From Sporosarcina sp. ACRSM (GTDB lineage: Bacteria; Bacillota; Bacilli; Bacillales_A; Planococcaceae): a stretch of 64,000 nucleotides of DNA. The stretch covers positions 186,001 to 250,000 of the forward strand of contig NZ_JAKRNU010000007.1 in assembly GCF_022346545.1 (NCBI RefSeq). Direction: 5' to 3'. Each line of letters starts with the position of its first letter. Positions within the stretch are counted from its first letter, which is position 1. Below the pieces are notes generated by a model. That model ran no database searches, was not told where the DNA came from, and saw nothing but the letters and a program-made list of their open reading frames with translations. Made by a program: the position numbers and the translations under genes. Shown piece by piece: positions 27,468 through 37,051 of the stretch.

Positions 27468-28949
27468 TTAACCCACTTTTACTTTTTGTCTTCTTTTTTC
27501 GACAATACTATCATAAACTTTTAATGAATTTTCTGTCGTCTTGGTAAATTTAGATACAACGATGAAAACAGTTGCCGTAACAATCAGCGTAAATACCGGA
27601 CCTACTAACCACGGTGCAGCTGGAATAGAGAACCCAAACAGGAATGTATAGCTACCTAGCAACGCACCAACGATTAAAGCACTCGCAGCTCCTTGTTTTG
27701 TAGATCCTTTCCAGAAAAATCCTCCTAGCCATGTAACTAAGAAAGCTGGTCCTGTTGTCGCTGCAGATAAATTAGCAAAAGTAGTGATCCATGAAAGTCT
27801 CATTAAGGCAACACCCATTGTTAAGAGAACCATTACGATTAATATTATCTTAGTCATTTTGATCATTTCTTCTTCAGTAATTTTTCTCTTTTTAATTTTT
27901 TCACCTAAGAACTTTCCATAAATATCTCTTCCTACAGCTAAAGAAGAAACCATTAGTTGTCCACTCGCTGTTGATTGTGCCGCTGAAAGTAGCCCTGCGA
28001 AAGCGATACCCGTAATAACAGGTGGAACCCACTCTTGTGCAGCGATTAAATAAATTGTTTCCGCTTCTACTCCCTCTAAACCCGGAAGTAAAGATCTGCC
28101 CGCCATCCCTAGAATGAAAAACATTAATCCAGATGCCCATATAAATGGCGTCGTAAAGAGAATGGCTTTATATACTTCTCTTTCGTTTTTCGCCAAAAAT
28201 ACACGGCTAACTGTGTCAGCTCTTGCTAACGTACCGAAAATCCAAATAAAGATTAAACTCCATACTACCCAAGGATCCCCTAAACCAGCATCACTGGTAA
28301 AGAAATGTGGATAATGTTTTTCAATATTACCTATAATATTATACATTCCTCCACCTTTAAGGACGGTAACAGTAATAATTATCCCTGCCGAGACCCAAGC
28401 AAATAACAGTTGAAAGACATCAACATAAGCCGTAGCCTTCATACCACCGAGAAGGGTATAAATCCCAACAATACCTGCGGCAATAATTACTGCAACAAAA
28501 TATGGGATATCAAAAATTAATTGGAATAATAAGCCGACACCAATAAATTGAATTGTTACATAAAAAATGTATCCAATAAAAATTACAGCGGCTGATAGTC
28601 CACGAACAAAGTTACTATCATATCTATCTCCCAAAAAGTCTGGAATCGTAAACTGACCGAAACGTCTGAGCAACGGCCCAAATAAAGCTAAACATCCCAT
28701 ATATCCGATGACGGATCCAACGTATGCCCCGTTAGGCATAAATCCTTGAACATAGATAATTCCGACAATACCTAAAAAGCTAGATGCACTCAGGTATTCA
28801 GCGATATAACCTGCACCAACTACCCAATAGGGATTGTTTTGTCCTCCTGCTACGTAATCCACTGTTGTACTATCTCTAGAGGATAAATAACCAATAATTA
28901 AGGTGGCTAGTAAATATAAAAATATAACAATATATATTGTTGGACTCAC
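27468..28949 (-). CDS. Sodium:solute symporter (SSS family)
   Basis: A 493-aa membrane protein of about 13 helices; GTG start with AGGAGGT 7 nt upstream. The N-terminal IIGYLSSRDSTTVDYVAGGQNNPYWVVGAGYIAEYLSASSFLGIVG and the Na-site region (GLLSAAQSTASGQLMVSSLAVGRDIYGKF) fit the acetate/monocarboxylate branch (ActP-like). It probably imports the carboxylate that the neighbouring enzymes degrade. A small two-helix membrane protein is encoded 12 nt upstream, as with other SSS pairs. Confidence 0.9.
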   Translation of the reverse strand: MSPTIYIVIFLYLLATLIIGYLSSRDSTTVDYVAGGQNNPYWVVGAGYIAEYLSASSFLGIVGIIYVQGFMPNGAYVGSVIGYMGCLALFGPLLRRFGQFTIPDFLGDRYDSNFVRGLSAAVIFIGYIFYVTIQFIGVGLLFQLIFDIPYFVAVIIAAGIVGIYTLLGGMKATAYVDVFQLLFAWVSAGIIITVTVLKGGGMYNIIGNIEKHYPHFFTSDAGLGDPWVVWSLIFIWIFGTLARADTVSRVFLAKNEREVYKAILFTTPFIWASGLMFFILGMAGRSLLPGLEGVEAETIYLIAAQEWVPPVITGIAFAGLLSAAQSTASGQLMVSSLAVGRDIYGKFLGEKIKKRKITEEEMIKMTKIILIVMVLLTMGVALMRLSWITTFANLSAATTGPAFLVTWLGGFFWKGSTKQGAASALIVGALLGSYTFLFGFSIPAAPWLVGPVFTLIVTATVFIVVSKFTKTTENSLKVYDSIVEKRRQKVKVG

Positions 28950-28961
28950 TATTCCTACCTC

Positions 28962-29165
28962 CTATTTCTGTCCCTTAGTTTTTCTCAATCCATATATGCC
29001 AGTCGAAACACCTATAATAGGTACTAAAAGAATCATATAGTAATACAATCTTATCTCAGGAACTTTCAAAAATAATTGAAAAGCAAAGAATAGTAGCGGG
29101 ACCGAAAATAATAATAAAATCGTTGTATAAATTACTCCAAACCATTCCCATTTTGTCTTTTTCAT
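28962..29165 (-). CDS. Small membrane partner of the SSS symporter
   Basis: 67 aa from ATG 29165, with AAAGGAG 6 nt upstream; the longer frame to 29225 lacks an SD. Two helices (WFGVIYTTILLLFSVPLLFFAFQLFL; YYYMILLVPIIGVSTGIYGL) and a basic tail. Small proteins of this shape commonly precede SSS permeases and are thought to be subunits or stabilisers. Confidence 0.7.
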   Translation of the reverse strand: MKKTKWEWFGVIYTTILLLFSVPLLFFAFQLFLKVPEIRLYYYMILLVPIIGVSTGIYGLRKTKGQK

Positions 29166-29335
29166 CGAAATCTCCTTTTGTAAAGTATCTTTACTTTCAT
29201 TAAACTCTACAGTTTTTTTGTTCAAGCAAAATTAAATTAGTCGTATATTTCTCTACGAAAGAGAAGAAGCATACAAAAAACGATTAGAGAATTAAACAAT
29301 CAATTTTCTTTGGTCAATTAAAGTCATTCCTTAAT

Positions 29336-30103
29336 TCAATAAGTAGCTGTATATCCACCATCAATCAGATAAGCTCCTCCTGTCATAAATGACGACTGTT
29401 CAGAACATAAAAAGAGCACTAATTCGGCAATTTCCGTTGGCGTAGCGTAACGCTTTAAAGGAATTTTTTGTTCATATGCGCCGCGTGCTTTTGACGAATC
29501 TTCAGGAGATTTTACTTCATCAAGATCTCTCATCAATGCTGTATCTACAGGAGACGGGCAAATCGCATTCACACGAATCCCTTCGCCTGCAACCTCTACC
29601 GCTGCAGTTTTAGTTAATCCATTTACAGCATGTTTTGTTGCTGCATATGGGCCAAGGGAAGGTGATCCTCCAAGTCCAGCAACTGATGAAGTATTCACAA
29701 TACACCCTGACTTTTGTTCTTTCATAACGCGAAGAACATGTTTTAATCCGTAAAAAACACCTTTTAAATTTATATCAATGATTTTATTGAAGTCTTCGGA
29801 CGTAACCTCTGTGATTTCAGCAAAGTCTCCTACGATACCAGCATTATTGAAAAAGACATCCACTTTACCATACTTTTCAACTGCCAGCTTTGTGTAATTC
29901 TTTACATCTTCTTCTTTTGTTACATCAGCAGGAATTAAAAGAAAATCCTTTAGTTCCAATTCATCTACCATATTTTTTAAAGCTTCTTCATTCAAATCTA
30001 CCAAAACCAATCGCGCACCATTTTCCTTAAATAACCGCGCTGCTTCCTTACCAATTCCCCCAGCTGCGCCAGTTATTAAGGCAACTTTCCCATCAAACTT
30101 CAA
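29336..30103 (-). CDS. SDR family oxidoreductase
   Basis: 255 aa from TTG 30103, which is 10 nt after AGAAGGG; the TTG at 30112 is too close to it. Motifs: GAAGGIG, Asp in VLVDLNEE (NAD preference), NNAG, NTSSVAG and YAATK, then YLIDGGYTATY. Second of three SDRs in the cluster. Confidence 0.85.
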   Translation of the reverse strand: MKFDGKVALITGAAGGIGKEAARLFKENGARLVLVDLNEEALKNMVDELELKDFLLIPADVTKEEDVKNYTKLAVEKYGKVDVFFNNAGIVGDFAEITEVTSEDFNKIIDINLKGVFYGLKHVLRVMKEQKSGCIVNTSSVAGLGGSPSLGPYAATKHAVNGLTKTAAVEVAGEGIRVNAICPSPVDTALMRDLDEVKSPEDSSKARGAYEQKIPLKRYATPTEIAELVLFLCSEQSSFMTGGAYLIDGGYTATY

Positions 30104-30181
30104 ACCAACCAATCCCTTCTAGTCAAATGTCTTTAGTTAACTGATCATCGTTTATTCCTGTTTCTTTAGACAGACGTTAAC

Positions 30182-30922
30182 TTAACGGGCGGTGTAACCC
30201 CCGTCAACTGGCAAATCTATCCCAGTTATATAGGATGATTCATTAGAGGCAAGAAATAAGGCTGCATATGCGATTTCAATTGGTTCAGCAGCTCTTCCAA
30301 TTGGTCCAATCCGCCATGATTCCTTTGGGTCTTCTAACAAACGCTCTGTCATAGGCGTCCGTACAAGTCCCGGATGGATGGAATTAACCCTTATTCCAAA
30401 TGGAGCAAATTCTATGGAAGCCGTTTTGGTCAACATTCTAACCGCTCCTTTTGCTGCGTGATAAGATGCTGCTGACCCGGTTCCAACTAATGCCCAGATG
30501 GATGAATTATTGACAATCGATCCTTGCTTACTTTTTTTCAAGAAAGGAAGCATTGATTTCATTCCAAATAAAACACCTTTTGCATCTACATCCATCACTT
30601 TCTGCCATTCATCTTCCGTGACTTCCTCTATCGATCCTCTACCTGGAATACCAGCATTATTGACAAGTATGTCCAGATTGTTATAAGCGTCTTTTATATA
30701 ATCGGCGACCTTGTTCCAATCCGCTAACTTCGAAACATCCATTTGTACAAAATTAACATCTCCGCGCGCGTTGGAAATTTCCGCCGCAGTTTCTTTTCCT
30801 GCCATATTCATGTCTGTTAAAATAACTGTTGCACCTTCTGCGGCAAATAATTTTGCGATTTCTTTTCCTTGCCCAGTAGCAGCTCCAGTAATTAACGCTA
30901 TTTTATTTTTTAATCTGCCCAT
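30182..30922 (-). CDS. SDR family oxidoreductase (cyclopentanol-dehydrogenase-like)
   Basis: 246 aa; GAATGQG nucleotide motif, Asp after strand 2 (VILTDMN), NNAG, NNSSIWA and YHAAK catalytic residues, ending LPVDGGYTAR. Resembles NAD-dependent dehydrogenases of cyclic or secondary alcohols. GGAAGGTG precedes the ATG. Third SDR of the cluster, 78 nt upstream of the SDR at 30103. Confidence 0.85.
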   Translation of the reverse strand: MGRLKNKIALITGAATGQGKEIAKLFAAEGATVILTDMNMAGKETAAEISNARGDVNFVQMDVSKLADWNKVADYIKDAYNNLDILVNNAGIPGRGSIEEVTEDEWQKVMDVDAKGVLFGMKSMLPFLKKSKQGSIVNNSSIWALVGTGSAASYHAAKGAVRMLTKTASIEFAPFGIRVNSIHPGLVRTPMTERLLEDPKESWRIGPIGRAAEPIEIAYAALFLASNESSYITGIDLPVDGGYTAR

Positions 30923-31258
30923 ACGTAGTCACCTTCCAAATAGTAGTCACATCACAACCGATAATTTTCCACTTTGCATTCAACAAAGCTCCTACCCTGC
31001 ACTGTAATTTAATCCATCCAAGCAAAAGAAAACGATAAACTCTACTATTTCTTGTAATCTTACAATTCACCGCAAGGAGGTTTGAATCAAAACTTTTTAC
31101 AGGTTTTTCAAAAATACACCGGCCCGTTAGTTATGTTGAGACATCTGATACGCTTATGCCTTCTTTATCTTTCTACCTGTAACTGTCAGTCGTAACGAGC
31201 GTCTTCATATTTTCCAAATCGGAGATGTAAAACCATAAATTTGTATGCGTTTTCAAAA
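30923..31258. other. Intergenic gap in the catabolic cluster
   Basis: No gene is seen in these 336 bp. It separates the racemase-family gene from the SDR genes and may hold an internal promoter; no clear -35/-10 pair stands out. Confidence 0.4.
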
Positions 31259-32011
31259 TTAAAATTCAGGTAAATTTTTTGGACTTTCGTAATATCCTGC
31301 TCTGCTCAATGATGTCCCTGAAACTTCTTTCAAAATTACTTGGGTTTCGGCCATCTTCAATGTCATTCCAGTTACATCCATAACTGTGGCGCCTAATGTT
31401 TCTTGGGTAATGTTATTTTGGAGACAAAGGATATTTAAAAGTCCACATCCTGGCAAGATAACCTCGGCTCCTTGTGCAATTGCTTTTTCGCACGCACTTA
31501 TAAATTTATCTAAAATAGGCTTTGGATCATGAAATGCATTTCCAAGATCTTCAATACTTACTTCGAAAAATTGAGTTTCTACAGCTTGATCAGAAAGCCC
31601 ATATTTTTGAATCAAGTTCCCATAAGATTTTTTTGCTAATTGCGGTGTGTAAGTTACAATTGCAAATTTCTTTCCATACATTAAAGACGTTAGCATTGAA
31701 GTTTCACCCATTCCAATTACAGGAATATCCACAAGTTCTCTAGCTTCATCTAAAATCGGATCTAAAAAGCAATGAAAGGCGACTGCATCATACCCAGATT
31801 TTTCCGCCTCAACGATATTCTTTAAAATATCTCGATTATTCAAAAACTCATATGACATAAAATGGACCTCTGAACTATATGGCGTCTCTACACCATCTAT
31901 TTCAGTTGTAAAGTTAGGGGACAGAACTTTTTTCGCATGATTCTGTATGCCTTCCAAATAGACAGGATTTTTTTTAACATTAGTACTACTTTGAACAAGA
32001 ATTTTCTTCAT
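31259..32011 (-). CDS. Aspartate/glutamate racemase superfamily enzyme
   Basis: 250 aa from ATG 32011 (GAGGAG 7 nt upstream). Two half-site motifs carry the paired catalytic cysteines: AFHCFLDP (near residue 75) and LPGCGLLN (near 190), plus IPVIGMGET and KKFAIVTYT. This superfamily includes Asp/Glu and hydantoin racemases and maleate cis-trans isomerase. In a cluster with fumarylacetoacetase, a cis-trans isomerase or racemase step on a ring-cleavage or acid intermediate is plausible but not proven. Confidence 0.78.
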   Translation of the reverse strand: MKKILVQSSTNVKKNPVYLEGIQNHAKKVLSPNFTTEIDGVETPYSSEVHFMSYEFLNNRDILKNIVEAEKSGYDAVAFHCFLDPILDEARELVDIPVIGMGETSMLTSLMYGKKFAIVTYTPQLAKKSYGNLIQKYGLSDQAVETQFFEVSIEDLGNAFHDPKPILDKFISACEKAIAQGAEVILPGCGLLNILCLQNNITQETLGATVMDVTGMTLKMAETQVILKEVSGTSLSRAGYYESPKNLPEF

Positions 32012-32238
32012 ACTATAGCTCCTCACCATTTTGGCAGTAAAATTAGCCTCTTTGATTTATTAAAACTCAAGGAATTCAAATTTTAACCACCTTCGTATAC
32101 TTTAAAACTTTAAAAATACCATTATACAAAACACCTTTGTACAACTCTACCCAATCAAAGTCGGCTAGGTAGAGGCGCGCGGTTCTTTCGGCTATACCGC
32201 ATGCGCCAACAATTTTTTGCATGACTTCTGATGATGAT

Positions 32239-33474
32239 TTATGTGGCAGGAAGTACGGTAGCGGTACATTCGCCGAAGCTAATGATGCTTTCTCCTGGTC
32301 CAGGGGCACTTCCGCGCAGTGTTACTTGCTGACCGTCCCTGAGATAACTAAAATTCTCTCCGGTACTAGCAATGAGCGGTACTTTCCCTCCCAAAGTCAT
32401 CTCCATCAAAGAGCCACGTTGATTCGGTTCAGATCCAGAAATCGTGCCAGAACCAAAGAAATCCCCGGGACGAATGGCAGCACCATTAACAGTCATATGA
32501 GCCAACATCTGAGGCGCCGTCCAATACATTGTTGAGTACGGTGCTGTAGAAACATGTTGATCGTCGATATGGATTTCTACTGAAATATCCAGTCCATATG
32601 GGTCAGCATCGGAATCATCTAAATACGGCAAAAGTGCTTTATCACGACTCGGCGGCATCACACGGGCGGCATCTAATGCCTCCCATGGAACGACCCATGC
32701 TGAAATCGTTGAAGCAAACGATTTACTTAAGTTAGGACCTAAAGGCACAAACTCAAACGCTTGAATATCACGGGCAGACCAATCGTTGAACAAAACAGCC
32801 CCAAATAAATGGTTCTCAGCAGCTTCTGCTAGGCTAACTTCACCTTGGGGTGCAGAACCTCCAACAATGAATCCAATTTCTGCTTCAATATCTAATTTCC
32901 TAGAAGGACCAAAGCTTGGATTTGCATCCTTCTCTGGCCGTATCCCTTTCGGTCGGCGCACAGGGGTTCCTGAAATGAACACAGTCGAGGCACGTCCATG
33001 ATAACTAACCGGCAAGTGCTTCCAGTTAGGTTTCAACGGCTCCTCATTCGGACGCAATATGCGACCAATATTAGTTGCATGATTCTCCGATGCATAAAAG
33101 TCAACATAATCGCCCACCGTAAAAGGCATAGCCATATTAACATCACTTACACTAGTTGCCGCTGCTTTTACTGCCGCCGTATGGCTCGGATTGGTGAATA
33201 TATGTGTTAGCCAGTTACGTAGCTCAGACCAGATAGGGCGACCAGCAGCCAACAATGCATCTATAGTGGGTTGGTCTGTCACAGTATCTTTTGCTTTTGA
33301 ACTAAGCCCACCAATTGTCGATTCTAGGAACCCAAGATCAATTGCATGATCCCCTAACCGAACAACCACCCTAGGAACTGTATTTTCTTCTATGTAAACT
33401 GAACCGTAGGGGAGATTTTCTACTCCGAAGCCGTGCTTGCCCAGTAAATCAACGGCGGTAAATTTATTTGTCAT
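32239..33474 (-). CDS. Fumarylacetoacetase
   Basis: 411 aa, full length for FahA: an N-terminal SH3-like domain and the C-terminal FAH fold. Conserved blocks include PVSYHGRASTVFISGTPVRRPKG, LDIEAEIGFIVGG, LFNDWSARDIQAFEFVPLGP and GSGTISGSEPNQRGSLMEM, covering the metal-binding Asp/Glu and catalytic residues. The enzyme cleaves fumarylacetoacetate to fumarate and acetoacetate, the last step of homogentisate breakdown. No homogentisate dioxygenase or maleylacetoacetate isomerase gene is nearby. Its base composition is visibly richer in GC than the SDR/symporter genes beside it. Confidence 0.88.
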   Translation of the reverse strand: MTNKFTAVDLLGKHGFGVENLPYGSVYIEENTVPRVVVRLGDHAIDLGFLESTIGGLSSKAKDTVTDQPTIDALLAAGRPIWSELRNWLTHIFTNPSHTAAVKAAATSVSDVNMAMPFTVGDYVDFYASENHATNIGRILRPNEEPLKPNWKHLPVSYHGRASTVFISGTPVRRPKGIRPEKDANPSFGPSRKLDIEAEIGFIVGGSAPQGEVSLAEAAENHLFGAVLFNDWSARDIQAFEFVPLGPNLSKSFASTISAWVVPWEALDAARVMPPSRDKALLPYLDDSDADPYGLDISVEIHIDDQHVSTAPYSTMYWTAPQMLAHMTVNGAAIRPGDFFGSGTISGSEPNQRGSLMEMTLGGKVPLIASTGENFSYLRDGQQVTLRGSAPGPGESIISFGECTATVLPAT

Positions 33475-33671
33475 CTAATAAGTCCTCCTTATACAATTGG
33501 TGCCAATAGCTCGAATACCACATAAAGAGCAATGCTCAGTCAATAATGGAGTTACTTACCGGTTTCTACCCTTAGGACAAGCTCTAAAGGTAAAAGAACC
33601 CTGTTGTCTCACATTACCAACCAAGCAAGCGCTATTCTAAGCAATGAAAAAATGAACTGAATCGTCAATGC

Positions 33672-34523
33672 TTATCGTGATGCTCCTTCGGGTGCCTCCA
33701 CAGGCGTTGCATCTTTCCAACCAGGAACACATAACTCCACAAGCTTGTAGTCAGCAGTTGCACGATCCACAAAGTGTCGATTTGTCGGTCCCGATCCTAT
33801 GCAGCAAGCGTCCCCTGCACTGAGTGCGATACGTGCACCCGTCTCTACACGTAAATCTGCGTGACCGTCTAACACAAAGAAGCACTGTGCCCAAGAATGG
33901 TAATGCCATCCTGTACCTTCTTCATATGGCTGACCAGTCGTGCGGATAACGTGAACATACAAACGGCCATCCGTTTTCTCTAATGTACCGAGATCTCGAT
34001 ATTCGAAAAACTCGCGGAGTCCATCCTCCCAAGCCTCTTCCTCCTCGTGCGAAATGCCGGGGCTTCGATTAGGATTCAACGTTTTCACACGTTCTGGCAG
34101 TGCCGTATCCTTTCCCCAAACAATGTCATATGCATCTGGAGCAAAGAAGTGCAGTGCTTCAAAGTCATCACTGATTTTCGTGAAACGATATCTATACAAT
34201 GCAGGTAATACCGCGGAACTATCAGCTACAAGCTCATGCGATGAACCATCTTCAAATTCGATCTGTACTGATCCTTTGATTACATAGAACATATTGAAAT
34301 CGACATCATCCGCTTGCCATTCCCCTTCAGCGGCAGTACCGCGAACATGAGAACCACCTAATTTGCCTTCAGCAGCCTCATCAAGACTCAACGATCTTCT
34401 TTCAAAATATGGTGTAGGACCAGCCTCCCACTTAGCTTCTAACAATGGTGCACTATTCGATACCTTAATTGAAATAGGATTTTCAAGGTCCCAACCTGTG
34501 ATCCATGGAGTTACGTTTGTCAT
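33672..34523 (-). CDS. Bicupin-domain protein
   Basis: 283 aa with two cupin barrels: the first near residues 75-135 (FNMFYVIKGSVQIEFEDG) and the second near 205-265 (GWHYHSWAQCFFVLDGHADLRVE … GPTNRHFV) carrying the His-x-His-type metal ligands. It may be a ring-cleaving dioxygenase-like or sugar-acid-isomerase-like enzyme. Being first gene of the cluster, next to fahA and of similar GC-rich base composition, it may catalyse the step feeding FahA. The exact reaction is unknown. Confidence 0.75.
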   Translation of the reverse strand: MTNVTPWITGWDLENPISIKVSNSAPLLEAKWEAGPTPYFERRSLSLDEAAEGKLGGSHVRGTAAEGEWQADDVDFNMFYVIKGSVQIEFEDGSSHELVADSSAVLPALYRYRFTKISDDFEALHFFAPDAYDIVWGKDTALPERVKTLNPNRSPGISHEEEEAWEDGLREFFEYRDLGTLEKTDGRLYVHVIRTTGQPYEEGTGWHYHSWAQCFFVLDGHADLRVETGARIALSAGDACCIGSGPTNRHFVDRATADYKLVELCVPGWKDATPVEAPEGASR

Positions 34524-34885
34524 AATTATTAATACTTCCCTTCAGTTTATTAGTTACTATACAAAAGTTTTAATTATCTAAATTCCTACGAGACAACTAT
34601 TAATCATAGTTCTTTGAATCCATTATTTGTTATCGATCAACTTTTCATAGACATAGTAAATTCCATTTCATCAATAACTAAATAACAAATTTATTTATTA
34701 ATCCTCCTATTCTGTATTTAATAATCATATATCTGGATTATATCCAATATATTTAATTTGTCAATAGTATATTTATCTTCCAAATAATATATTATTGATC
34801 GAAACAAGATATTATGATAATATTTGTTTTATAAAGTTTATATTCTGTAAATCTCGCTATAAAATAATTAAAAGGGTGATTTATC
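34524..34885. promoter_or_regulatory. Divergent promoter/operator region of the catabolic cluster
   Basis: A very AT-rich gap between the cupin operon and the GntR regulator. It holds two perfect palindromes: TGGAT-TAT-ATCCA (34734-34746) and AATAATATATTATT (34783-34796), candidate sites for the divergent FCD-type regulator. Confidence 0.5.
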
Positions 34886-35539
34886 CTGAAAACTAGGTAT
34901 CGCACTAAAACAGAAAAGGTATACAGCAGTATTCAAAATGAAATTATGAATGGAACATTTGCCCCGGGGGAAAGATTGATTATTTCACATTTGGCGGATC
35001 AATTTAGTGTCAGTGAAATTCCAGTGAGAGAGGCACTACAAAGGCTATCCCTAGAAGGATACGTGCAGTTAGTGCCTCATGTTGGTGCCATTGTAAGTAT
35101 ATTATCCGAAGAAGAAATACGGGAAATTTTTGAATTACGTATATATATGGAGGCTCTCGCTACTCAATTGGCTGTTGATCATCTTACAAATTTCCACTTG
35201 GAAAACTTGGAAAAAATGATTGAAAGCTCTAAAGAAATGTTAACTTCAACAGATTGTCAGTTTGAAGAATATGCGAAACACAACCGTAAATTTCATGAAT
35301 ATATTTATAGGCATTGCAATAACTCTCGACTTTATAAAATCATCTTTGAACTCTGGGATTACTCAAATAGATACCCTAAAATTTTCCATACAACAGAGAC
35401 GTTGCAAAAATCAATCGAGGAACATACTGAAATTCTTAATGCATTAAAGGAAAGAGATGCGGAATTAGCTGCAGAACGAACAAAAAATCATAAACATAAA
35501 GCTTACAAAATATTATTAGATATGTTAAAAGAATTATAA
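34886..35539 (+). CDS. GntR family regulator (FCD subfamily)
   Basis: The first ATG (34946) would cut off the start of the winged-helix domain. In frame upstream, CTG 34886 lies 6 nt after AAAGGGTGA and directly after a stop, adding KTRYRTKTEKVYSSIQNEI, the usual GntR beginning; I therefore predict a rare CTG start and 217 aa. The domain continues GTFAPGERLIISHLADQFSVSEIPVREALQRLSLEG, then the helical FCD domain with metal ligands (EIFELRIYMEALATQLA; NRKFHEYIYRHC; EEHTEILNALKERD). It probably represses the divergent catabolic cluster until the substrate binds. Confidence 0.85.
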   Translation: MKTRYRTKTEKVYSSIQNEIMNGTFAPGERLIISHLADQFSVSEIPVREALQRLSLEGYVQLVPHVGAIVSILSEEEIREIFELRIYMEALATQLAVDHLTNFHLENLEKMIESSKEMLTSTDCQFEEYAKHNRKFHEYIYRHCNNSRLYKIIFELWDYSNRYPKIFHTTETLQKSIEEHTEILNALKERDAELAAERTKNHKHKAYKILLDMLKEL

Positions 35540-36121
35540 TTTCAATAAGTTGGATAATAAAAATTCTGATTCTAGATTTAATAGGATTTTCCGGCATTAT
35601 TTTCATTTCTAAACAGGACTTTACGGTCCTTTGTCAAATGAAAGTTGGTAAAGAATTTTTATTGACTATAATTTAATAGTTATGGGAAGATCCTAGGTCA
35701 GAAAAACTGACCTAGGATCTTCTTTTTTTATGAGATTTTTTAAATAACCATTACTTTCCATTCTGGATGGACGCTCATTTAACTTCAAGAAACAGATGCT
35801 CGAGTAATAAGTCAAAGTAACTGCGGAGCAAAAAGTGCTACTCCGTTGCTTTGTCTTATGCTTGTCGGATCAAAATACTGTTACTAATGCGTTTCTAATT
35901 TCTAATTGTTAACATGCTTCGCCTTGACTTGTGATTTTCAAATGGTTTTACTGCCATAACTTCATCCACTGCAAATATGCCATGTTCTCTGTTCCTATTT
36001 CAGACACAAAAAACCCCCTAGTTTTCATTAACTAGAAGGTCAAGTGAATAATGTAAATATGTAAGGAATTTAACAGGGAGATTCAACAAAGGTACAGCCC
36101 CCGTATAACCCCCATAAACCA
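35540..36121. other. Intergenic region left of the island, with two terminators
   Basis: A strong terminator of the GntR gene lies at 35688-35729 (AGATCCTAGGTCAG / CTGACCTAGGATCT, then TTCTTTTTTT). At 36008-36040 a minus-strand hairpin (CTTCTAGTTAATG…AACTAGGGGG, then TTTTTT) may be the original ssrA terminator, now 6.9 kb away from tmRNA because of the island. No gene is seen. Confidence 0.6.
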
Positions 36122-36176
36122 TTGATACGACTGCATTTGTACCATATCTTACTATGGAGACGGCGGGAGTCGAACC
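36122..36176. repeat. Left attachment repeat of the island (attL-like copy of the ssrA 3' end)
   Basis: 55 bp matching 42995-43049 at 51 positions, including an identical 26-bp stretch with the T-arm and acceptor end of tmRNA (CTATGGAGACGGCGGGAGTC, then GAACC). After GAACC the two copies diverge, so this is a partial tmRNA end without the gene. Confidence 0.88.
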
Positions 36177-36248
36177 AACCGTCTCATGAAAGGCTTTAAT
36201 ACCGGTGTTTCCAAGGGTTTATGATGTGACTACTTAATTACCTAACTA

Positions 36249-36554
36249 TTAAAAGTTTAAATTCATAATTGCTTTATCAATTTTATCTTGCTGTTCCTTT
36301 AAATTGTAAATCTCGAATTTATCATACCCTTCGCCGATAACATTAATTCTTAACCCTATATTATGCCATTCTTGCCATTCTTGCATACCATCTATTATTA
36401 GGAGAGCTGGCAATATGAACATATCATCTTTATCGATACTGTATTCGCCATACTCGTTTTTTATTAAAGCATTACATAATTTCTCAACAGTTACACCTAA
36501 TCGTATCAAATCATCTTTCTTCACGTTATATGACTGCTTACTCTTACGTTCCAT
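36249..36554 (-). CDS. Hypothetical protein of the island
   Basis: 101 aa from ATG 36554 (MERKSKQSYNVKK…), with GGAGTG upstream; the longer frame to 36632 adds an unlikely hydrophobic lead. Pattern VEKLCNALIKNEYGEYSIDKDDMFILPALLIIDG. I do not recognise it. Confidence 0.6.
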   Translation of the reverse strand: MERKSKQSYNVKKDDLIRLGVTVEKLCNALIKNEYGEYSIDKDDMFILPALLIIDGMQEWQEWHNIGLRINVIGEGYDKFEIYNLKEQQDKIDKAIMNLNF

Positions 36555-36798
36555 AATTATCACACTCCAATTTAATTCTAATTGTACCAAATAACAAATG
36601 GCTGTAAATGACAGAAAAGAAGAAATCCGCAACTAAATCAATACCTACTTGTATAATAAAAAGTCACACCTTTAATAGACGTGACCTTTATGTATTAGTT
36701 ACTTAACCCGACAACATAAAAATAATATGAGTCTCAAGGTTATTGCAAACCTGTTATTAAAGTCTTTGTAGAATTCTGACTGGTAATTTAAGATCAAG

Positions 36799-36951
36799 CT
36801 ACTTAGTAACATATCTTAAATTGTAATCTTCGTCATTGGCTGCACCTTCATCTTTTGAAACAAGGTCTTTCCAAACATAATTCTCCAACTAAAATGTGAT
36901 TGCTCTCACTATTGCTTCTTTATCTTCCTGATTCAACTTTTCTTGACTCAT
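36799..36951 (-). pseudogene. 50-codon small gene with one in-frame stop
   Basis: GGGAGGTGA lies 6 nt before ATG 36951. The frame reads MSQEKLNQEDKEAIVRAITF, then a TAG at codon 21, then LENYVWKDLVSKDEGAANDE … RYVTK and a final TAG. The acidic, continuous composition on both sides of the stop suggests a recent nonsense mutation in a small helical protein. Family unknown. Confidence 0.6.
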
Positions 36952-37051
36952 AGTTATGTCACCTCCCTCTACACTAATCACAGCGTGAGTGGAAATGTTT
37001 ACCACAGGTATTTACCAACACATTGAAGAGTAGCCACAACGACTGTTCAAT

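Noticed and set aside
32076..32309. 77-aa minus-strand frame at the end of fahA
   Set aside because: Mostly overlaps fahA in another frame, no SD, and the tail is AT-rich intergenic DNA.
36122..36176. Second tRNA or tmRNA gene at the left island border
   Set aside because: Only the T arm/acceptor end is present; the sequence after GAACC does not continue as a tRNA or tmRNA.
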